The translations under genes were made by a program, and so were the position numbers. From Melitaea cinxia (taxonomy: Eukaryota > Arthropoda > Insecta > Lepidoptera > Nymphalidae), in contig NC_059396.1 of the NCBI RefSeq assembly GCF_905220565.1, positions 14,155,706 through 14,219,705 of the forward strand: 64,000 bases of DNA, written 5' to 3'. The notes under the pieces are model-generated. The model was not told the origin of the DNA and did no database searches. It was given only the letters and a program-made list of their open reading frames with translations. Positions within the stretch are counted from its first letter, which is position 1; each line of letters opens with the position of its first letter. This document shows positions 22,515-37,500 of this stretch, piece by piece.

Positions 22515-25500
22515 CTAGTAAAATCAATAAGCAATTAGTTGATAGGTATAGAAATATTAAAGATACTTAGTTAATAGAATATTGTTAACCAATTAATACA
22601 CTTTACACAGATATTACTATATACTACATCTTAAAATATTGACCTTTACTTAAAAGAATTTAATTTTAACTTTCACAAAAAATAAAACTTTAAAATATAA
22701 AATAAAGAAATGACCTCGAAAAGAAAGCGAATAAATCAAAAGAATGCGCATCGGCACAGTTTCTCTTTCGTGTATGTAAATTTGCCACTAAACAAGTTGT
22801 TCGTTATTCAAAGCCTAAGAATATTTACAATTAAATATGTAGATTTATATTAAAACAATTTCTATTAGTTTATCTTTAAACAACATCTCTATAGATATAC
22901 ACGTCTGTGGTTTTACGCTATTACCATAGTATGAAATAAATAAAGTGCTTGAGCTGTTCGAAAACCGTTATCTTTATTGAATAATAAATATGAAGCGCAA
23001 CTGGAGAGCACGAGCGGACTTCAGAAGAGCACTTTTTTTAAGATTTTTAACGCCTAATCGGTCGCTGAACCGTTTGTTTACCGAAGCCGATGCGGCCACA
23101 GCAACTGTGTGTAGGTCAGGGCGATGTGGTGGGGCTGCGCGCGGGACAGTCCGTCGTCAACGAGTGACGCGCGCGCATCCATCCCACAGTCATGGGGCTA
23201 AACCGACCTAACCCTGCTTAACACCATTACCAAAAGCTCGAATGCCTCGAAAGTGACCCCTTTCCCACTGTTGTGAAATAATTATGACAGACATCTGTGA
23301 TTAAACGAAATTTAAACGTGACAGTGATTGTAAAAAGTGGTCAGTTTCAAAGGATATTTGGAAAAGTGAAAAGGAATTTCGCAAGATGGTAAGATCCTAT
23401 ATTAATTAATATTCAATAAAATAATTACTCAAACCAAGTACAAAAAGTAAACAAATACCTTTCTTTAATTAAAAATATAAATTAATTTGTGAAGAACTCT
23501 AAATTTAATTTATAATATAGGACGTTAACGTCAATTAAACACATTTATCATTAAAAAAACGCTTAGGTATCGTAAAATATAAAAGTTATGAATTAACGGA
23601 ATTCTAAAGTGAGTCAACATATTCAATCAGTTACCTACTGCTCATGTTTACTGATAGGTAGGTACGATAATTTGGTTCACTAAAAGCTTTTAATATGAGC
23701 TGTCATAACTCTGTTAACTCCATTAAGTTATGTACTTACATACATACTATGTAATCAGATTACTACTATTATATTAAAAAATTATTTCAATAACCATAAA
23801 ATTTCTAAGTGACAAAAATTTATGACTATTAGAAAAAATAAAAAGTTTTAGGTATAAAAAAATTAGTATATAAAATAAGTATTTTATTAGCATATGTGAG
23901 AATTTCATTAGTATTTTTACAAGAAAACATAAAATATTTTAACGAATTTGAATATAAATACTTACATAAGCAATAAAAACAAGTGTGTAACAATTTATAA
24001 GTTATATAGGTATTATTATTTTAGGTTGACATAAGAAGTTTGTTATAGACAAAGTTTGATCGTATGTCAACGAGTAAACTAACAAAGTAATCTTGTCAAC
24101 TAAAATACAGTTAGACGGTGCACTAGATCATCGTAATGAGTTTCAACAAAACTGTTCCAAAGCTTTACTTTTCAATTTGTAATATAATTTATTGTTGTTA
24201 TTTATTTAATATAAATTTTAATGAATTCAGTTCAATTTACAATCGTTATTTTTATCGACCACATGTATTTAAAAGCATAACTTTTAAACGTTATTCGTTT
24301 GCTTTAATGCGAGGGAAGGCACTCACTCGCTTCTAATAAAGAGGGGCCAAACATTCTAATCGTAAGAAAAGTGAGGCCCACGTTAACGACTTTGTAGAAA
24401 TTTACTTTTTTCGAAAAGATTTCTTGACGCAATATTTCAAGTCACCAAAATTATACCGCAGCATTAAGAGGCAATGGTGATAGTATAAAAAAGTAACATC
24501 TACCATGGCGTATTTCATAAATGGCTCCTCAAATTCCGAGACAGTTTCTGACTGTTTCAATTAGCTTATCGTCTATGAAAGTCAATGAACGGGAAATGTG
24601 AAGGCTACCAACTGTCTTACTTCTTATAAAGCGTCGATAGCTTTTCATTCATTCATCAATGTCGATATATTTCCGCAAATTTCACTAAAGATTCGCTAAC
24701 AGACAAAAACCCTAAGGCGTCGAACCCGAGACAATAGACGGGGTAACTGTGTCGGCGTGTACTCGACTAACGATTTAGCGGCGCCTACGCCACCGTGGGA
24801 TCGCTATTGTAACTCGCGTAGATAACCTTTATAGTAGGTACAGCATTTACATTATATTCATATTTTCTTTCATTACAAACACTTAGTGGTGTTCATTGAA
24901 ATTATTTTATCTATTCAAAGTAGGTTAATGAATAATGTAGTTTTTCTTTACATTTCTCTAATTAATACGAGTGTCTAGAACTCATTTACTGTACATTTTT
25001 CTACGAGACTTGAGACGTACAGCATCTAATCTAAATATCATAATTATATAGTTATTGAATATAAAGAATGGTGTCAATTTATTATTTTTGTGATGACTTC
25101 AGATAAACACATCTATATGTTTCATCTATACATACATATTTACTGGGTCCTGTTAAAGACATCGATAGCGGCATTAACAATTTTAAATTATTTTATTCAA
25201 AAGCAAGACAAACATTACGATTCAGTGATCTGTCATCTTCACAACCCGCAATATTGTATTTCATGAAAAGTGAACAGTAAAGGCTGTCGCGAGCTTAGTA
25301 TAGAAGTCGAGACTATGTCCATCAATCTTTTATGACACCTTCTGGGAAAGTAACGACTCATAAAATCGCGCAAACTACCACCATACTTAATTAAATTTAT
25401 ATAAACAAATACTTTAAGTAATACTAACAGTTTTTATTGTTAGCGCTACTCGTTTTACTACACGACAGACACATAGAGATCTATATACTACATATACTTG

Positions 25501-28500
25501 CATTCAATATACCATATAATTTATACATTTTGTTACTATGTTGAATTAATAAGAAAAAAATCAGGGTTACATTAAACAAGATAATTTTTATCGACTTCTT
25601 AAAAGTGATAGACAAACGAAATTAAAAATGTATAGAAATACATTCAAAATTTCGAGAAGAAACCCGATTTAAAATTTTAGAAAACAGATATGAGAGAAAT
25701 TCTTTCGTTTACCAACTTGTTTTATTTTATGTCAATATAAAATAACTTTTTCATTTACCGATGTAGAACTACATAATAGTTTCTAGTATTTTAATCTGTT
25801 TAAATTCTCAAACAGATTACTCGTATGATAGTAAAGTTTTCTAAAGCATATTTATGTTGACTTTAGATAAGTAATTTTATTCGGTACACGCTCACACGTT
25901 GGTAATTATAATAAAATTATATTCTAGTAGATGAGTATCCCACCAAAAACATTTTCATGTAAAATGTTGCCAAGACGAGATCATATGGCTCGCACTGTCA
26001 AAAAGTTATCAGATCTCATGTAGAACCAAGCTTCTAACTCTACACGCCCTAACTCTGCAAACCCTAACTTTACAAACTCTACACCTTAGTCAAAATATGT
26101 GGCTTGGCCGTTTCGCTACCGTCACGTGGTAAGGTGAAAAATTTATTCACTGTTTATTACGTTTCTGTTATACAATAGTTCTATTAAAGAAAAAATAAAA
26201 AGAAGAAGAATAATTGATAAACATATAATAAAAAATATACATATATATAAATGAGACAGGAAAGTCGTCATCTACAACATCGGCAGCCGGTAGTAACGAA
26301 ACGGCCAAGCCACATATTTTGACTAAGGTGTAGAGTTTGTAAAGTTAGGGTTTGCAGAGTTAGGGCGTGTAGAGTTAGAAGCTTGGTTCTACATGAGATC
26401 TGATAACTTTTTGACAGTGCGAGCCATATGATCTCGTCTTGGCAACATTTTACATGAAAATGTTTTTGGTGGGATTTCACTTCTTTTTGTAAGTTGCTTA
26501 TGACAATATTATAGATGCATTTTAGCTCCGACACATTTTATACCATAAATATCATCCAATCTTCACAATATTCGGTTTAAGCACGCTGTTTTTGATTTTA
26601 TGTTGAACTGATATGCAAACGGTGACCTCCGCCAAAACTTAAATAGCAAAATTACAAAATGTAAATTTTCGACATAAACTAATAACCGATTTTTATTTTT
26701 TATATATTTTATTATTATTATTAATAACAAGGAGTCCCTATATCAATTTTCAGACCTCTAGCATCAAAATTTGCGGAAGTCTCATACAAACTTCCATCTC
26801 CTAGTTTAAGGGGTTGGGGGGTAAAAGTTCTAAGTTTTAGAATTTTTTTTGTTGTTTGTGTACTAATACTAGCTTACATACCAAGTTTCAGCTTTCTGGG
26901 ACTTCAGGAAGTACTCTATGAATTTTGATGATCATCAGTGAGTGACGAAATCGGGGTTTTTTAGGTATCAATAAAATCTAAAGTATAAGAGCTATGCAAT
27001 TGAAACTTTATATGTTTAATAAATTCGCTATTGACATCATATCCCCAGAATTTTGTTTATCTGGTATAATCCAAACCCAAGTTATGAGGGTTCAAAAAAA
27101 CGACGAAGCGCTTCGAGAAAAGATAGGTAGTGCTTTTCGTTTTTTTTTTTTTTTTTTGTTTCGTCTTGGCGGGGGCACTACCGTGCCCCCAGATCTTTAT
27201 GCAGTAGTAGTGAGATGAACTCTAATATTATAGGTACCTACTGTAACTATTAAACTTATAGAACTGTTACGATATTTTATTGAGAAATGTAAGTATATAC
27301 AGGATGTGGCGTAAATAGTGGTCCACCGTTAAGGATTCGATAAACCAGGTAATTTACTATAACATATTACAATTTTATCCCTTTTTACCCAAAGGTTCCG
27401 GAAATATTTTTATTTTTTATTTTTTTACGATATTTGTACCCCTTGTTACAAATTTGGTTGTAGTTTTAACAAATACCATTATTTTTTCATTTTGATTACT
27501 GGTAATTACTGCTGAACACTAGAGCTATCGTTTAATAACATGTTTTTAATGTAAACTTAAGGCTTTTCAAGAAAAAAATTGGTTTTACTCTACTTTAAAC
27601 CCAAATTTTTAACATATCATGCTAATTCAAGAGCGATTTTTGTAAAAAAAATGTACTAAGCTGTCAGTGCCCATTCATTTAAAAATATGCCTACCAAATA
27701 CCAATTTCAAAATGGTATCACAATAGCAGATCCTATTGTTTAACAGAAAGATATCCAATTTTAATTGAAGAAAGGAAGATTTTCATTAAAATACATTTTA
27801 AAATTTAGTTGCGTCAATACTTATGATTTTTGTAAAAAAAGTAACTACACTGTCAGTACCTGTTCATTTTAAAATATTCCTACTAAACACAGATTTTAAA
27901 ACGATTTGCCATCCCATTAATAAAAAAAATTATTGCAACTTTAATTGAAAAAGACTTAAAATTAAAATAAAAAATTACTACTGTTACAGAGTGATCTTGG
28001 CATAACTTGTAAATTAGAACAAGGCATTAAAAAATAATTGTGTTTGCTCACAAACGAAAAAAAAACCGACTTCAATTACATCGACGAGTAATACAACGTA
28101 GATCGACGAAAAAATAGTCAAGTAACTATGCGTTATCAAAGATTACTCAAAAAGTAGTTATCAGATCTCAATAAAATTTATATGTGACCACATGATAAAC
28201 ATTAGCTTTCGATTAAATTAAAAATTATCAAAATCGGTACATCCAGTAAAAAGTTATTGCAGATTTTCGAGAGTTTCCCTCGATTTCTCTGGGATCCCAT
28301 CATCATATCTTAGTTTTCTTAGCATGGTACTAAACTAGGGATATCCCCTTTCCAACAAAAAAATAATTATCAAAATCGGTACATCCAGTAGAAAGTTATG
28401 CGGTTAAATACACCGTAGGTCGACGAAAAAAGCGTCAAGTAAAAATGCATTATTAGATATAGCTCGAAAAGTAATTGTTAGATCTCAAATAAATTTAAAT

Positions 28501-31500
28501 GGGCCCAATTGACACACACCACCTTTCGATTAAAAAAAAATTCTCGAAATCGGTCCACACGGTCAAAAGTTCTGATGTAACATACATTAAAAAAAAAATA
28601 CAGTCGAATTGAGAACCTTCTCCTTTTTGGAAGTCGGTTAAAAACAAGTCATAACGATGACATCGTTTATTATTATTCTTTGACATGATTACAAACACTG
28701 TATATTCGACGTTGCAGAGCATGTATAGCTGCAAATGGGGGCCATTTCGAGCATTTGGTGTAATTTTTAGAGTGTTTGTAATCATGTCAAAAAATTATAA
28801 TAAACGATGACAGTATGACTTGTTTTTTTTTTAATAACTTGTTCTAATTTACAAGTTAGGCCAAGATCACTCTGTAACAGTAGTAATTTTTTGTTTTAAT
28901 TTTAAGTCTTTTTCAATTAAAGTTGCAATAATTTTTTTTATTAATGGGATGGCAAATCGTTTTAAAATCTGTGTTTAGTAGGAATATTTTAAAATGAACA
29001 GGCACTGACAGTGTAGTTACTTTTTTTACAAAAATCATAAGTATTGACGCAACTAAATTTTAAAATGTATTTTAATGAAAATCTTCCTTTCTTCAATTAA
29101 AATTGGATATCTTTCTGTTAAACAATAGGATCTGCTATTGTGATACCATTTTGAAATTGGTATTTAGTAGGCATATTTTTAAATGAATGGGCACTGACAG
29201 CTTAGTACATTTTTTTTACAAAAATCGCTCTTGAATTAGCATGATATGTTAAAAATTTGGGTTTAAAGTAGAGTAAAACCAATTTTTTTCTTCAAAAGCC
29301 TTAAATTTACATTAAAAACATGTTATTTAACGATAGCTCTAGTGTTCAGCAGTAATTGCCAGAAATCAAAATGAAAAAATAATGGTATTTGTTATAACTA
29401 CAACCAAATTTGTAACAAGGGGTACAAATATCGTAAAAAAAATAAAAAATAAAAATATTTCCGGAACCTTTGGGTAAAAATTGATAAAATTGTAATATGT
29501 TATAGGAAATTACCTGGTTTATCGAATCCTTAACGGTGGACCACTATTTACGCCACACCCTGTATAATTATATATGTGATAAATAGTATTTACCTAGTTT
29601 TTAATTATGTTAAAATATTGTCTTAGGCACAAGATTTCATCTTACTGTCACAAGTCCGTAAATATGAATTGGTCTTAGTATAATCCTCTTAACGAAAAGC
29701 TATGGAACCGATTTTATACAAATACTCAAACGCTTGAATGTACTGATTAATCAATTTTGAATATTTAAGATGATCTCAACAATGTCTAAAGATTCGAATC
29801 GTTCGGCTTTCTAACAGTCCAAGGCGCTAAGTAAAGTAGCAGGTTATCCATGAGTAAGATCGAGCCGGTGGATGACACTCCTGTAGCAAATCACTTGTAA
29901 TTTAAACAATTGTAATCATTCAAATTAATTGTCCAATGTATATCATATCAGATACGAAATAATTATCGTACATTTCGTCGTAAACCGACGTGATAGTTTG
30001 ATTGAAGTTAACAGTATTTTAAGTAAATTTCTACACATTTATTTCTAACAGTCACGAATCGACATCAATCAGTTCAAAATATTCAAAACATACCAATAGT
30101 CGATGCAATTAACGCACGTAAATATATATTTGATGTCGTGAATTATATGAAATAACTACAAATGATAAGGAATGTTTTAATAGTTTATTGAACTGGACAG
30201 GTGCGAAGCGCACCGCCGCTACTCAACCTTGTCACGCTCGCCTTACAAGATCGATAGCCACCGGTCATTGCAGTCATTATTAGCGTTAAGTTACAGAAAA
30301 CGGTTTTATCTCGCTACGCTTTATGTGCTGTGTGGCTACGGCACTAAAGAATTTAGCCACCCCCTCTCTTCCCGTGGGTGTCGTAAGAAGCGACTAAGGG
30401 ATAACAAGGTTCCACAACCACCTTGGAACTTAAGAAGCCGACCGATGGCGGGATAACCATCCAACTGCTGGCTTTGAAATACACAGGCCGAAGACGGGCA
30501 GCAGCGTCTTCGGTGCGACAAAGCCAGTACTGCGGTCACCAACCCGCCTGCCCAGCGTGGTGACTATGGGCAAATAACACATGAGTTCACGTTATTTTTA
30601 GTTTAAACCATACCATCTTAGTTTAAACCATATTTTTTTTTTTTTTTCTTAAGATAAATATTTATAAATCTAATTAAAATTGTCTCAATAATAAGTACTC
30701 AAAAAAGAAAACAAACATGATCGTGCAAATATCAGTATCCGCACAAAATTGTCAATAACGCGTTAAATCTGTTTAAACAGGTCGTAGAAAGTTATTTTCA
30801 TAATTATGACCCTCACTTTCTCACCTTCATTTGAGATGAAACCGTTCTAACGTGTTTGAATCTTTAGTTTTATAAAATTTTATTTATTTATATTTGAAGT
30901 AAAACTTCTTGATACACGCTTGACTTGGGGAGTAAACTGATGAATGCGTGACGAGAGCGTTACTAAAAATGTGATCGGGCGAGACGAACGGAAGTAGAGA
31001 GGGAGACATTTTAGGGAAAATAGAAAGAGAAAGACGTTACCTTTCGTATATTACTGTAGGAGCAACTAAAGAAGTTTTACTTCAGTTGTGTGGTTTAAAG
31101 CACACTCGCTTTTTTATACTTTTAGTAATTTTAACTAAAATACTTAATATAGAATCAATCTATCAAAAATCTATGACTCTTACAGGTATAAATAAAATTA
31201 AATCGCCGAAATATACGTACCGCGATACTAGTGGACGAGTACAACAAATTGTATCATGTAATGCTTTTCGTGTTCCTTATTGTATAAACAAGGTTTGTAT
31301 AGAAGAAAATTAGAAAAAAGTGTGTGTGTACAATCAACATACGGCAGAAGTGAAACTTCTGAAAAGTCGTAAGAAGGTAGGCTACTGGCTAAGGTAGGAA
31401 CTGAACTATACTATAATCCTAAGTCCTGACAACGCGTTGGCGCAACGGTACAGCACTGGTTTGTCCTGTTACGCTGGCAGTTGGGGCTTCGATTCACGCA

Positions 31501-34500
31501 CATGAAAAACATTTGTATTGGTCATACAGATGTTTGTCGTGGTCTGGGTATTTGTACAATCCTTGTGGGTCTCCCTTCTATGCTTTGGAGAGCACGTTAA
31601 GCCGTCGGTCTCGGTTGTTATCATGTACACCTGATAGCTATTGTTACTCATAGTAGGGAATATATCCGCCTCTGATTTTTCTCCTACATGGGGAAAGAGG
31701 TCTATGCCCAGAAGTGGGATATTAAAGGCTGAAGCGTCAAACGTAAACTATAATCCTGAAAACGTCACACTGCTGAGTAAATGCCTCTCTCCCGTACAGG
31801 AGAGGACGTTCTTTCCTTTATCACACAAAAAAACTATAAATAACAAATAAGAATAATTATTTAACTACCAAATTTTATCTATTCACACGTGGTTCTGTAT
31901 CACGATATAATTCAGTAGACATTCGTTAGTTGTTAAATAAAAAGTAGTCCACGTAGTTATAGAACTTTTAAGACAGCAAAGTGGCACACGAAAACGACAT
32001 GATTAGAACTGGTTTACTAACAAAGCCAACGACTTTTAGAAGATGTACTCGAAGACGTAGTATCATGTCGGTATAATTATGTGAACGGTAAGACGAAATG
32101 GTCGCGCGTCGCTCGTCATCGCGGCCGCGGCTTTTACGCCAGGCCCCCACTCGTCATTAACGCATCGTCGCATGCCGAGGTTTTTACTCACATTCCTATG
32201 ACTAACGAACGTATGCCATTTTTGTTTCTTTTCCTATTTTAAAGAAAGAAATTAAAAAGTGTGTATGTCAACAACGACACGCGACTGAAGTTGAGTCCTT
32301 AATATCGATTACATGGATATTTAAAAATTAAAATGTTCTATTACTAAACCTATATCTCAAAACATAAATCGACGCTTGCTTTTTTTTTGTATCGGTGCAG
32401 TAAATCTTGGTATACAATTGTATCTATATCTTGTTACAGCTAAATACATAAAGCGTCACTGGTTTCGTTGTTGCAGCCTGTAATATCCCACTTCTGGGCA
32501 TAGTTCTCTTCCCCATGTAGGAGAAGAATCAGAGTTTAATCTATGACGCTGCTCCAATGCGGGTTGGCGGATATATTCCCTCCTATGAGTAACGATCGCT
32601 ATCAGGTAACAACCGGGACTGACGGCTTAACGTGCTCTACGAGGCACACTGGGGAGACCCACAAAGACTGCACAAACACTCAGACCACGGCAAACATCTG
32701 CTTGGCCAATAAAAATGTTTGTCATGTGCGAGGATCGAACCCGCAACCGCCAATACAACAGCCTCAAACCAGTGTTGTGAGTTGTGACCGTTGCGTATGT
32801 TTTTTTTATAATGTGCGCCTTATATCGTTTCTTATGGAATAAACTTCAATGAATGGCATTTTGCGTGACCACTTGTGTTTATTATTGATAATTATAACGT
32901 AAAATCTTTAATTGATGTGTATTCAATACAGACATTTAAAAAAGGCCCGTATCGTATTAAACAAACGGAAGATAACATTAGTGTGTTAACATAGTGTAAC
33001 ATTAAAAATATACTCAAATATTCAAACCATCGGCTTCGCCTTGTAGTAAATATTAATAATTGTAACTAATACACATAACAACTTGTTATCGATTAATTAA
33101 TATTTTTAACTGTATACTGATTTATAATAAGAACCACGCTTTGTTTATCGCCAAATTTATCATCTAATTAGGTATACTAAAAATATTGAAAAGGATATTG
33201 CACAAAATAAAAATCGGCGAAATCTATAAAACTTCCCGTCAGTTAAATCAGAATTAATTGCACGTTTACGTACGAGTTAGATTATCAGATTTATTATGTC
33301 CATTAGCAACGACCGGTCATACAATTGCATACATACACTATTTAAAATATTAAATTTAATATTATAATTATTGATAATATAGATAATTACAATTTCATGC
33401 ATAAAAAAATCATCAAGGCGAAACTTTTGCCGTTATAACAAAAATAACCAATTATATAAAATTGTTGACTTAAAATTCACTTCCAAAATAAATTGACCAT
33501 TCATTTACTAAACAATGATGTTAAGTGTGGGTCAGGTCAATTTAAAAACCCCTTCTCTATGTAATCTTATAGAAATGTTAGATGAGAAAATGATTTGTTT
33601 AATGATAATGTGCTTTTAGTTTGAAATAATCATTATACTCGCATATAATTTTATATGATATATTAGAAACTTTAGTGTAATAAGCTAAAATTAATGTTAC
33701 AACAAAATATCGACATCTATTGTTAAGGTAGGTCAAAATCACAAATATGTAATTATGATGATTTCAGACATTCATGAAACAAATAAAACAAAATGTTAAA
33801 AAAAGAACTAAAAACGATTATAAAGTTTTATTTGAAGAAGACACCTTTTGCTATTTTCAAGAAGACACCTTTTGCTATTTTGAAGAAGACACCTTTTGCT
33901 ATTTTCAAGACACAAAGTTTATTATATGTTTTTAATAGGTATAAGGCACTGTACCTGTAAACCTATTTACGAAATTGATTTTTTTTTATACATAGATAGG
34001 CTGGCGTTTGACCGCTATTTCACCTGATGATAAGTGAAAATGCGGTCTAAGATGCTCCAGCACGCTTACCTAGAAGTAACCTATTCACTCGCGACTTAAA
34101 GATTCCCAGGTCATAGCTTTCGGGAAACACAGACGCTGATAGAGAGTTCCATTTTTTGGCCGTACAGATCAAGAATGTACTAGCGAATCGCTTAGTGCGT
34201 ATAGGGGGAATGTCAACCATATAAGGGTAACGTAACGCAGAGCGTCTGGTTGTACGATGATAGAAGGGGGAGGGGGGAATCAGGTCATGGAGTTCTTGCG
34301 CACACTCTCCGAAGTGTATCCGATAAAAAACCGACAGGCCGGCCACCCTACGCCGATGATGCAAGCTTTGCAGCTTTGTGGCGACCAGTGCATCATCTCA
34401 CCTTCGACAGGACGCCCAGTTTTTTGGCAGCTGTTTCAGCTTTTGCCTCTATGTATGGGCCAAAATTGAGGGTGGATGATAAAGTAACGCCAAGAAGGTC

Positions 34501-37500
34501 CAGGTGGCCGGATATGGGCACGGGCACACCTCGGAAAGAGGGAGTCAGTTGGAAAGGACTCCGTTTTGCCGAGAAGAGACACGCCTGGGTCTTAGAGACG
34601 TTGAACTTGACCAGGTTTGCGTCACCCCAATCAGAGACGGCTTTAAGGGACAAGTTCAGTCGCTGAATCATGGCTTAAATAATGGTTTTAACATAAAAGT
34701 GAAATTGTTCCTTTTATTTAACATGTAGTCTTCTAAATCTCCGCAGCCTAATCATATCTGATTATTTACATGCTAGTATGCAAATACATCAATTAAATCA
34801 CATTCTTGATACAAACAGAACACAGTGGTGTCTAGGGAGTCGCGCTTTCTAAGCATTCTTTGTATCAAAACTATGTACAGGCAATCGTTACTATTTTGTA
34901 AGAAGAAAAACTAATATTGATTAAAAAACAATACGGATTGTTATATCTACTCAATTCCATTGGATTATATTAACGAACCGTTAATTTTTGTGTTTTTTTT
35001 TCTCTCTACATGAAAATACCGTGATTATTTTTTGCAATATAATTTGACTTATTAGGTTATCTATTATGTTTTCAGTAAAAAGGTCTGCCTTATTTTAAGG
35101 TCTAAAAGACTGAAAAATTTCGTCTACTGACGTTAGCTGACGTAGATTATACAGAAAAAACACAATATTTTCTTGGTTATCCAAGTTATTGTAATTGGTA
35201 ATCTAGATTATTATAAAATCATAACTAATTAATATTGTAGAGAATTTGAAACACTAAGACATAAGAAAATTTCAAATTGCACTCAAAAGCAGGCATTTGC
35301 CACAAACCTTATATTTTTCTTTGTGCGTGTTTTTTTTAGCAGAGAACTTTCTTGGCAGATCATTTTAATAGTCCTAGCGACTTTAGACCTTAGTGAAGCA
35401 CAGGCATTATTTGTAACAACCTTGCACAAATTGCCTATAATGTTTATTCGTCATGTCTAAAGTTTGTGATCGAAGACAATTCGCATTTAGCGTTTTTTTG
35501 TTATTAGAGAGAGTATTATTAAAAGCAATAATTTAAAATGTTGTTATAATTACTAAAATAATAATCTTTTCCAAATTTGGTGTCTCGAATTCGCCAGTCC
35601 ACAACAGTTTTGTCAGACTAATTTGCTTGGACACTCATGTTCACGCAACGGTGCCGCTGGCTACTAGCGATTTAAAATATTTTACCTAGATACTAGGAAT
35701 ACTAAAATAGTTAATGTTTTAATTAATTTTCTAATGACGATATTAATAAATTATCATTTTAAAACACTCGTACAACAAAAGATAAGTGTAGGACGAACCC
35801 TCCGTTGTGCGTTTCGAGTTTTAATTGTGCTGGTGTTTCTGGACCCGAGACAAATGCTTTTATCCTTTCTATTGTGGACCGTTGATTTAAGGTGTATTTT
35901 TTATATTATATCATTGTTATATAAGTATTAAAACCTCGACGTAAATAAATTTGTAGCAACAATCTCAGTTCGTTTATTTCATAACAGATGGCGCTGCAAG
36001 TACTTTGAATCGCGCTATGGTTTGGTTCACCTGCTTACTATAGATTACATTTTGAAACCGATAAGGTTGATCTTTCTAAAGGTTAAACGGGGAATGATGA
36101 TCGGGTTCATCACGCGTCTGCGTGATGTCCGCCACCGATTGTTACGCATTCAGGCGGGCTAAAATCCTTCTGACCCCTAAACCTAACATTACAGTAATAC
36201 TTGCTGTGATCAATTAGAAAGATCCATAAAGAAAATAAATTGAAATATAAATTAGTCTCAATGAGAATTTCTAGCTATCTGTAGAATTATAATTAAGAAT
36301 TAATTCAAAATTCAGTATATTGTTCTTACGTGCCAAATCTAAATTTCTTATCACGCAGTCAGCGGTTAACATACTTTTTTAAAATATCGCGTTCAAACTT
36401 CAAATGTTATTTATAAACAACACGCCAATCAGGCAACGCAATACTCAAATCACTCGTTAAATTGAAGTATTTACAGCAAGAGAGCTACTTTGCACTCGAA
36501 ATAATTACTGTAAAAATAATAATTGATTTCCGATATGTAAGGAATGTAATGATAGATGGAAAAACAAACATTACAAATATTTAATTCTGATGCACCGGAA
36601 AATTCAATGAACGCGATAAAATAATAAGTGAGATAACATTGAATCATTAATTTAAAATGTTAAGTTTCTATGTGCGATGAAAATGCGTCGAGTAATATTT
36701 TTAAACACCTATGATTCTTAAAATTCATCACTTTCATTTTTTTTTATACAATCAGCAATTTGTCTTTTATACGCTCAAGTAGATTATAGTCATGTTATAA
36801 GCACTACTTTTAGGTATCATTATATTATATTATAGGTATTATATTATTATTAGTTTTCCAAAACATGGCCATTCAAAAAGGTCTATATACAATCAATAGG
36901 AATAAAATAACTATAAAATTATAGATTAACTGTCAAAAAATATAAAAAAAATGTATGCGCAAGCAATGTATGACAAGGTAACAAAATATAATCGATAAAA
37001 AAAGTGGATAATTTAAATCCACAAAACTGAATTATCAACATCTGGCTCTCACATAGCTTCGACGTCTGAGTAGAGTACCGTTATCGGCGAAATCGGATGA
37101 CGGTTCTGTTGACTCAACAAAATAGGCTAGTAGTACAACTGTACAAGCTTTACGGCTCCATCCATATCAACGAAATTTTTACTTAAATATTTAAAGAAAA
37201 TAAAAAGCAAATTCTCAAATAATTTCAAAAATATAAAATAATTTAGATTCAAGAGGAAATATTTTTACTTATTTAAATGAATTTATTTCCAACTCGATAG
37301 GACTACTCAGGTGTAGTCCTGCGTGTAGGCAACTAAAACACCGACGGTTTACGGGTTCGATTATTACTCGGAATAGATATTTGTATTTGTACAAATATTC
37401 CTGTCGGGTTTCGATGTCTGCCTTGCCTCGGAGACCACGTTAAGCCGTCGGTCCCTGTTGTTATCATAAATACCTGATAGCGGCCGTTACTCATGTTAGG

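Noticed and set aside
26041..26080. CCCTAA-like telomeric motifs (CGCCCTAACTC, CAAACCCTAACTTTAC)
   Set aside because: Irregular, only two or three units, and they are part of the foldback element arms, so not interstitial telomere sequence.
31086..31313. 75-codon frame with a hydrophobic start, possible small secreted protein
   Set aside because: No family resemblance, AT-biased, lies in a repeat-like segment, and no matching splice sites seen.
34250..34728. Frames on + (138, 74 and 70 codons)
   Set aside because: Antisense shadows of the Jockey-like LINE on -.
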